Of a stretch of 8,028 bases of DNA, positions 3,945 through 8,028 are shown piece after piece. A model generated the notes under the pieces. That model searched no databases. It was not told the DNA's origin and saw only the letters and a list, made by a program, of their open reading frames with translations. A program made the translations under genes and the position numbers. The stretch comes from Ignavibacteria bacterium (GTDB lineage: Bacteria; Bacteroidota; Ignavibacteria; Ignavibacteriales; Melioribacteraceae). Each line of letters opens with the position of its first letter. The first letter of the stretch is position 1. Where the stretch lies: assembly GCA_027347545.1 (NCBI GenBank), contig DAIEQT010000097.1, positions 1 to 8,028 of the forward strand. The letters are read 5' to 3'.

Positions 3945-6908
3945 ATGAAAAAAATATTATTTCTCTTCATATCGCTTACATGTCTGTTTGCTCAAACAGA
4001 GACTGATAAATTCTCGCAAGCACACAGTGCCTTTGAGAACAATAATTTTTCTCTGGCGCTTAGGCTCTTTAAGGAAATTACAGTTAGCGGAAAATTAGAA
4101 CAGCAGAAACTTTTCTCTGCAAAGTTTTATTCCGCCGAGTGTTTCTTAAACTTGGATCAGTTAGATGCGGCGGCTGTTGAGTTTGAATCGTTTTTGGATG
4201 AGTATAAATTCTCTAATTATAAGCCTACTGTACTGTATAAGTTGGGAACCATTTACTTTACTAAGAGAGAATACAGAAAAGCGAGAGAAAGACTAACTAC
4301 GCTAACAACTGAATTTCCTTTCAGCGAATTTCACGGCTCGTCATTCTATTGGATTGGAGAAACTTATGCATCAGAGAATAAATTTATTGAAGCCGAAGAG
4401 AATTTTAGAGAAGCGATTGCTAACAAAAAAACCAACAAGTACATCACTAATTCTATTTATTCGTTAGCACAGCTTTACGAAAAAACCGGCGACTACAGCA
4501 GTGCAATTACAAATTATGATGAGCTTCTAACTTACTACAAGCAAAGTCCGCTGGCACCAAAAGCACAGCTTAGGATTGGCATCTGCTATTTCAATCAAAA
4601 AGATTACGATAATGCGATTCTCGAATTAACCGATTCTGAAATTAAGCAGCTTTCATTTGAAGAAATTTCCGAAGCGAGATTCTTCCTGGCAAATTGCCAC
4701 GCTCGTTTGCAAGAGTACAGCGACGCGTCACAAATACTAAATGAGCTTTCTGCTAATGTCATTGAAGAACAATTCAAAAACAAAATATTGTTCAGCAAAG
4801 CATGGATTGATTTTCAACAGACAAAGTACGGCGATGCATTTGATAAGTATAAATCGCTGATAGAAACAACGGACGATTCTCTAAAAATTCTTTCGCTTTA
4901 CTGGAGCGGAGAGTGCAAACGGTATTTGGGTGATTCGAAAGCTGCCGACGCAATCTTCAAAGAGTTTATTGAGAAATATCCCTCGCACAGATTGGCTTCA
5001 AAAGCACAATTGGGAAGAGGTTCGGTTTTTGTTTCGCAAAGCAATTCCGTTGAAGCAGAAGCTGCGCTGCTTAATGCTACAATTTCACCCGATAGGCAAA
5101 CGAAAACAAAAGCTTATGCAATGCTCGGCGAAATTAGACTTAATGCTATGCGATATGATGATGCTAGAAAGTATTTTTCCGAAGCAATGAAGCTAAAGCC
5201 GGATCAGCAAGATTTAAAGAACCGAACACAGCTTGGTTATTCCGTTGCGGAATATTTTCTTAACAAGTTTGACGAAGCAGAAAAGAATTTAACTGAGCTC
5301 AAGGATAGAGATAAAACCTTCGAGACCGATAAAGTAAATTTTTACCTTGCCGAAACTTACTATGCAACCAAGAAATACAGCGCAGCGTTAAAACATTACA
5401 ATCTTGTTAAGACCAGCGATAAATCAATACTTCGTCAAACTGTTCTTGGTAAAGCTTATTCCTATTTCAATATGAAAGATTTTGCCAACTCGATTTTCTT
5501 TTTCAATGATTACATTGAAGAGTATGGAAACGAAAAAAACTTGGTAGAAGTAAAACTGCGCTTAGCCGATAGTTATTTCGGTTCGAAAAGCTTTAACAAG
5601 GCTGCGGCAATTTATAAGGAACTATTTTCCAAAGACAAGCTTAGTTCCGAAAGTGATTTGGCTTTCTATCAATATTGTCAGTCGTTATTCAAAGCTGGTA
5701 AATCCGGTGAAGCAAAAAATGCTTTCGAAGAGCTTCAGCAGAAATTCCCTAAATCAAAGTTTACGGATGAAGCACAGTACGTAATCGGCTGGATAGATTT
5801 CCAGCAGAATGATTACAACTCGGCGATTTCCGGCTACAGAAAACTTATAAGCCGTTATCCGCGTTCCGAGTTGAAGCCGCTCGCCATTTATAATATTGGT
5901 GATGCGTTCTTCAATCAAGGTAACTACGATTCTTCAATTGTATATTATTCTAAAGTTTTAGAGTCATATCCAAATTCGCAATACATTTTGGATGCTGTAA
6001 ATGGAATACAGTATGCTTACGTTGCAAAAGAGCAGCCGGAAAACGCGATTACTTTTATTGATTCGTTCATTTCAGCAAATTCCGACTCACGCTTCAGCGA
6101 CCAAATATTTTTTAAGAAGGGCGATCTTTACTACTCAATAGATAATTACGATGAAGCGATTAAAGCTTACAAAGAATTTATCGCTAAATATTCATCAAGC
6201 GGATTTGTATCTAACGCTTACTTTTGGATTGGAAAGTGTTCTGCAAGTTTGAAAAACGAAAACGAAGCGATTTCAAATTATAATACTGCTAGACAAAGAT
6301 CGCCGAAAACTGATATTGGAATTTCTGCAACGCTAGAATTGGCTAAAATTTATTCCAGCAAAAAACAATACGACAATGCAATCCGCGTCCTGGATGAATC
6401 AATTGCGGCAAATTCTACTTCAAACCAAGTTGCCGAGATGTTATTCACTAAAGGAACGAATGAATCGCTCGCGAAAAAAACTAGCGACGCGGCTTCTACA
6501 TTTGAACAAATAACAAGTTATTACGAAGGAACAATTTTTGCAGCAAAAGCGAAAGTAGAATTGGGCAAAATAGAAATTGAAAGAAAGAATTTTGAAAAAG
6601 CCCAAACCTATCTTCGGGAAATTGGTGAGAAGCGGTTGGACGATGTAGGCGCACAAGCCCAGTATTACTTAGGCGTTTCACTTTTCGGTCAAGGAAAATA
6701 CAGCGATGCAGTAACAGCTTTTGTCCGCACCCGTTCAATATTTTCCGGTTACGATGAGTGGTACACAAAATCGCTCATGATGCTTGGAGATTGCTTCGTT
6801 AAACTTGACGACAAAAAACAAGCAAAAGAAATGTACCGTTCAGTTTTGCTTCGTCACCCGGATGGCGAATACGCGCAAGAAGCTAAAAGAAAGATGAGAG
6901 GTTTATAA
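3945..6908 (+). CDS. Large secreted TPR-array protein (about 26 repeats)
   Basis: The 987-residue protein has a signal peptide at 1-16 (MKKILFLFISLTCLFA|Q) and then, with hardly any linker, about 26 tandem TPR-type helix pairs of 36-38 residues up to the C-terminus. Typical units carry xxAxxxLGxxYFxxxxYxxAxxxFxxxxxxYPxS features. Examples are the repeats starting near VLYKLGTIYF (about 88), AQYVIGWIDF (about 612), AIYNIGDAFF (about 648) and IFFKKGDLYY (about 721), with conserved helix-ending prolines such as EFPFS, KFPKS, RYPRS and SYPNS. This style recalls BamD and YbgF/CpoB repeats, which act at the outer membrane as protein scaffolds. No catalytic domain is visible. It starts four bases after the DUF92 gene without a clear ribosome binding site, suggesting translational coupling, and its stop overlaps the barrel gene by one base. 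I infer a periplasmic scaffold working with the barrel protein. Confidence 0.88.
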   Translation: MKKILFLFISLTCLFAQTETDKFSQAHSAFENNNFSLALRLFKEITVSGKLEQQKLFSAKFYSAECFLNLDQLDAAAVEFESFLDEYKFSNYKPTVLYKLGTIYFTKREYRKARERLTTLTTEFPFSEFHGSSFYWIGETYASENKFIEAEENFREAIANKKTNKYITNSIYSLAQLYEKTGDYSSAITNYDELLTYYKQSPLAPKAQLRIGICYFNQKDYDNAILELTDSEIKQLSFEEISEARFFLANCHARLQEYSDASQILNELSANVIEEQFKNKILFSKAWIDFQQTKYGDAFDKYKSLIETTDDSLKILSLYWSGECKRYLGDSKAADAIFKEFIEKYPSHRLASKAQLGRGSVFVSQSNSVEAEAALLNATISPDRQTKTKAYAMLGEIRLNAMRYDDARKYFSEAMKLKPDQQDLKNRTQLGYSVAEYFLNKFDEAEKNLTELKDRDKTFETDKVNFYLAETYYATKKYSAALKHYNLVKTSDKSILRQTVLGKAYSYFNMKDFANSIFFFNDYIEEYGNEKNLVEVKLRLADSYFGSKSFNKAAAIYKELFSKDKLSSESDLAFYQYCQSLFKAGKSGEAKNAFEELQQKFPKSKFTDEAQYVIGWIDFQQNDYNSAISGYRKLISRYPRSELKPLAIYNIGDAFFNQGNYDSSIVYYSKVLESYPNSQYILDAVNGIQYAYVAKEQPENAITFIDSFISANSDSRFSDQIFFKKGDLYYSIDNYDEAIKAYKEFIAKYSSSGFVSNAYFWIGKCSASLKNENEAISNYNTARQRSPKTDIGISATLELAKIYSSKKQYDNAIRVLDESIAANSTSNQVAEMLFTKGTNESLAKKTSDAASTFEQITSYYEGTIFAAKAKVELGKIEIERKNFEKAQTYLREIGEKRLDDVGAQAQYYLGVSLFGQGKYSDAVTAFVRTRSIFSGYDEWYTKSLMMLGDCFVKLDDKKQAKEMYRSVLLRHPDGEYAQEAKRKMRGL
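6896..6901 (+). promoter_or_regulatory. Ribosome binding site for the barrel gene, inside the TPR gene
   Basis: GAGAGG lies six bases before the ATG at 6908 and within the last codons of the TPR gene. Together with the TAATG stop-start overlap it fixes the start of the next gene and indicates coupled translation. Confidence 0.65.
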
Positions 6909-8028
6909 TGAACAATTTATTGTTGGTTCTCATCCTTTCAGCTACAGCAGCTTTTGCGCAAAGTGAGCAGCAAAACATTGAATTGCCCGATTTCATTATC
7001 ACCTGCAGACAAGCTATTGATATTCCGGCAGCACAAAAACCAAAAACGGAATTGATTTCGATTTTATCGAAAGATTTTTTTACACCACAATATTCTTCTG
7101 AAGAACTTCCATTTCTAATTACATCGACTCCCGTAGCAATTTATCCAAGCATCAAAGGCTCAGAAAACTACTTTGACGGCAACGTAAAGATTATGCTTGG
7201 CAAAGAAACAATGCCATTTGGCTTGTTGAATCTCTCGCAAAGCTTTGATTATTACTTGCTAAACTTGAAAGCATGGGGAACAAACGTTAAAGACTATCAA
7301 CCATTCTCGGACTACAACAGTTCCGGAATCGAATTGAGCAACGATTTTTCAATCAGTACACGATCAGAGTTTGTTCCCGGCGCTAAAATTTTAGCCGACG
7401 CAAAATACTTTCGCGATTCATATTATATGTTTGGTTCAATTACTCCAGCGCAATTAAGAGAAAAAAATAGCGGTGAAGCGCGTGTAGCATTTTCAAGTTT
7501 GTACAGTAAGGTTTTTAATCTGGCATTTGGAGTAACCGGCAATCTCTTTTCGGTAAATGAAAACAGTTTGAAGGAAACAAATATTCTGGCAGATGGAAAA
7601 ATCAATTTCCGTTGGAACGGTTTGATGTTCGGCGGCAAGGCAGAACTGAAAAGACAAATACTTACAAATAATATTAGCGGTAAAGGAAGTTATAATAATC
7701 TAAGTACGGAAGCTTATGTTGAAGCAGCACTTAACGGCAGTCTTTGGATTAATGCCGGCGCTTACTTTAACACAAACTCTTCTTCCAATATGTTCTCTCC
7801 TTTTGTAACGATCGAGCTATTGTTTGATAAAGGATTGACATTTGGCGCCGAATACAAGCCTAAAGTGGATTTTTTCTCTATGAAGAATATTTTGGAAAAG
7901 AATCCATTTGCAACTCTTGGATTGACCGACAATGTCTTCGCAAAATATTATAATGATTTATCCGCCTCGCTGCGATATGAGTATCAAAAGATTTTTTCTG
8001 TAGCTTTTCTTGCAAACTTTGCCAAGAT
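6908..8028 (+). CDS. Outer-membrane beta-barrel-like protein, 3' end missing
   Basis: The frame stays open from the ATG at 6908 to the window end, giving 373 complete codons and no stop. A signal peptide covers residues 1-17 (MNNLLLVLILSATAAFA|Q). Just after it comes IELPDFIITCRQAIDIP (24-40), which looks like the TonB-box-like (D/E)xxVVTG segment of TonB-dependent receptors and of related outer-membrane proteins paired with TPR genes; the usual Gly is Cys33 here. A proline-rich stretch to about residue 85 is followed by alternating polar/hydrophobic strands and aromatic-ended beta hairpins (NVKIMLG, YYLLNLKAWG, GIELSNDFSIS, RVAFSSLY, NLAFGVTGNLFSV, KINFRWNGLMFGGKAEL, VTIELLFDKGLTFGAEYKP, ASLRYEYQKIFSVAFLANF), as expected of a barrel. 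No clear plug domain is seen. Substrate unknown. Confidence 0.72.
   Translation, partial: MNNLLLVLILSATAAFAQSEQQNIELPDFIITCRQAIDIPAAQKPKTELISILSKDFFTPQYSSEELPFLITSTPVAIYPSIKGSENYFDGNVKIMLGKETMPFGLLNLSQSFDYYLLNLKAWGTNVKDYQPFSDYNSSGIELSNDFSISTRSEFVPGAKILADAKYFRDSYYMFGSITPAQLREKNSGEARVAFSSLYSKVFNLAFGVTGNLFSVNENSLKETNILADGKINFRWNGLMFGGKAELKRQILTNNISGKGSYNNLSTEAYVEAALNGSLWINAGAYFNTNSSSNMFSPFVTIELLFDKGLTFGAEYKPKVDFFSMKNILEKNPFATLGLTDNVFAKYYNDLSASLRYEYQKIFSVAFLANFAK

Noticed and set aside
3945..3995. TPR protein as a lipoprotein (Cys13 in SLTC)
   Set aside because: The residues before Cys13 (S-L-T) do not fit a lipobox, and a signal peptidase I site at FA|Q fits better.
4930..5190. Plus-strand 86-codon frame within the TPR gene
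   Set aside because: An out-of-frame shadow of the TPR repeats with no sensible composition.
7423..7638. Minus-strand frame opposite the barrel gene
   Set aside because: The plus-strand frame is open across the whole region with signal peptide and beta-strand pattern; this one has no supporting features.

Overview
This AT-rich window looks like a chromosomal segment from the Bacteroidota/Ignavibacteriota side of the tree. Four things suggest this. A type IX secretion (T9SS) C-terminal sorting signal lies at the left edge. The ECF sigma/anti-sigma pair has an anti-sigma factor without the zinc motif. A DUF92 membrane protein is followed by a giant TPR protein and an outer-membrane barrel. The intergenic DNA carries GTCCC/GGGAC-type hairpin repeats. 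I infer the placement from gene style, not from a database match; an Ignavibacteria-like genome is my best guess.

Layout. Positions 1-75 hold the last 24 codons of a T9SS-exported protein. A strong two-way terminator (133-168) separates it from a convergent minus-strand gene (187-675) for a Spy/CpxP-like periplasmic protein. The non-coding stretch 676-1240 is mostly repeat DNA: a large imperfect palindrome of four GC-rich mini-hairpins, the first of which appears to be split by a 105-bp MITE-like element with 19-bp terminal inverted repeats and an 8-bp target duplication. Next comes a tight operon (1241-2871) encoding an ECF sigma factor, a one-TM anti-sigma factor and a second Spy/CpxP-like secreted helical protein. 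A tRNA-Leu(GAG) gene with its own candidate promoter follows (2929-3015). The right half (3107-8028) is a second, very compact operon: a DUF92 integral membrane protein, a 987-residue periplasmic protein made almost entirely of about 26 TPR repeats, and the first 373 codons of an outer-membrane beta-barrel-like protein that runs off the window.

How the genes may work together. The sigma/anti-sigma/periplasmic-helical-protein set has the logic of an envelope-stress or metal-sensing circuit, comparable in layout to CnrH-CnrY-CnrX. The divergent Spy-like gene could be a target or parallel chaperone. The TPR and barrel proteins are translationally linked (TAATG overlap) and probably act together at the outer membrane; the barrel has a TonB-box-like segment just after its signal peptide. 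No phage, CRISPR, defence or conjugation genes are visible. The most unusual DNA is the nested repeat structure at 818-1067.
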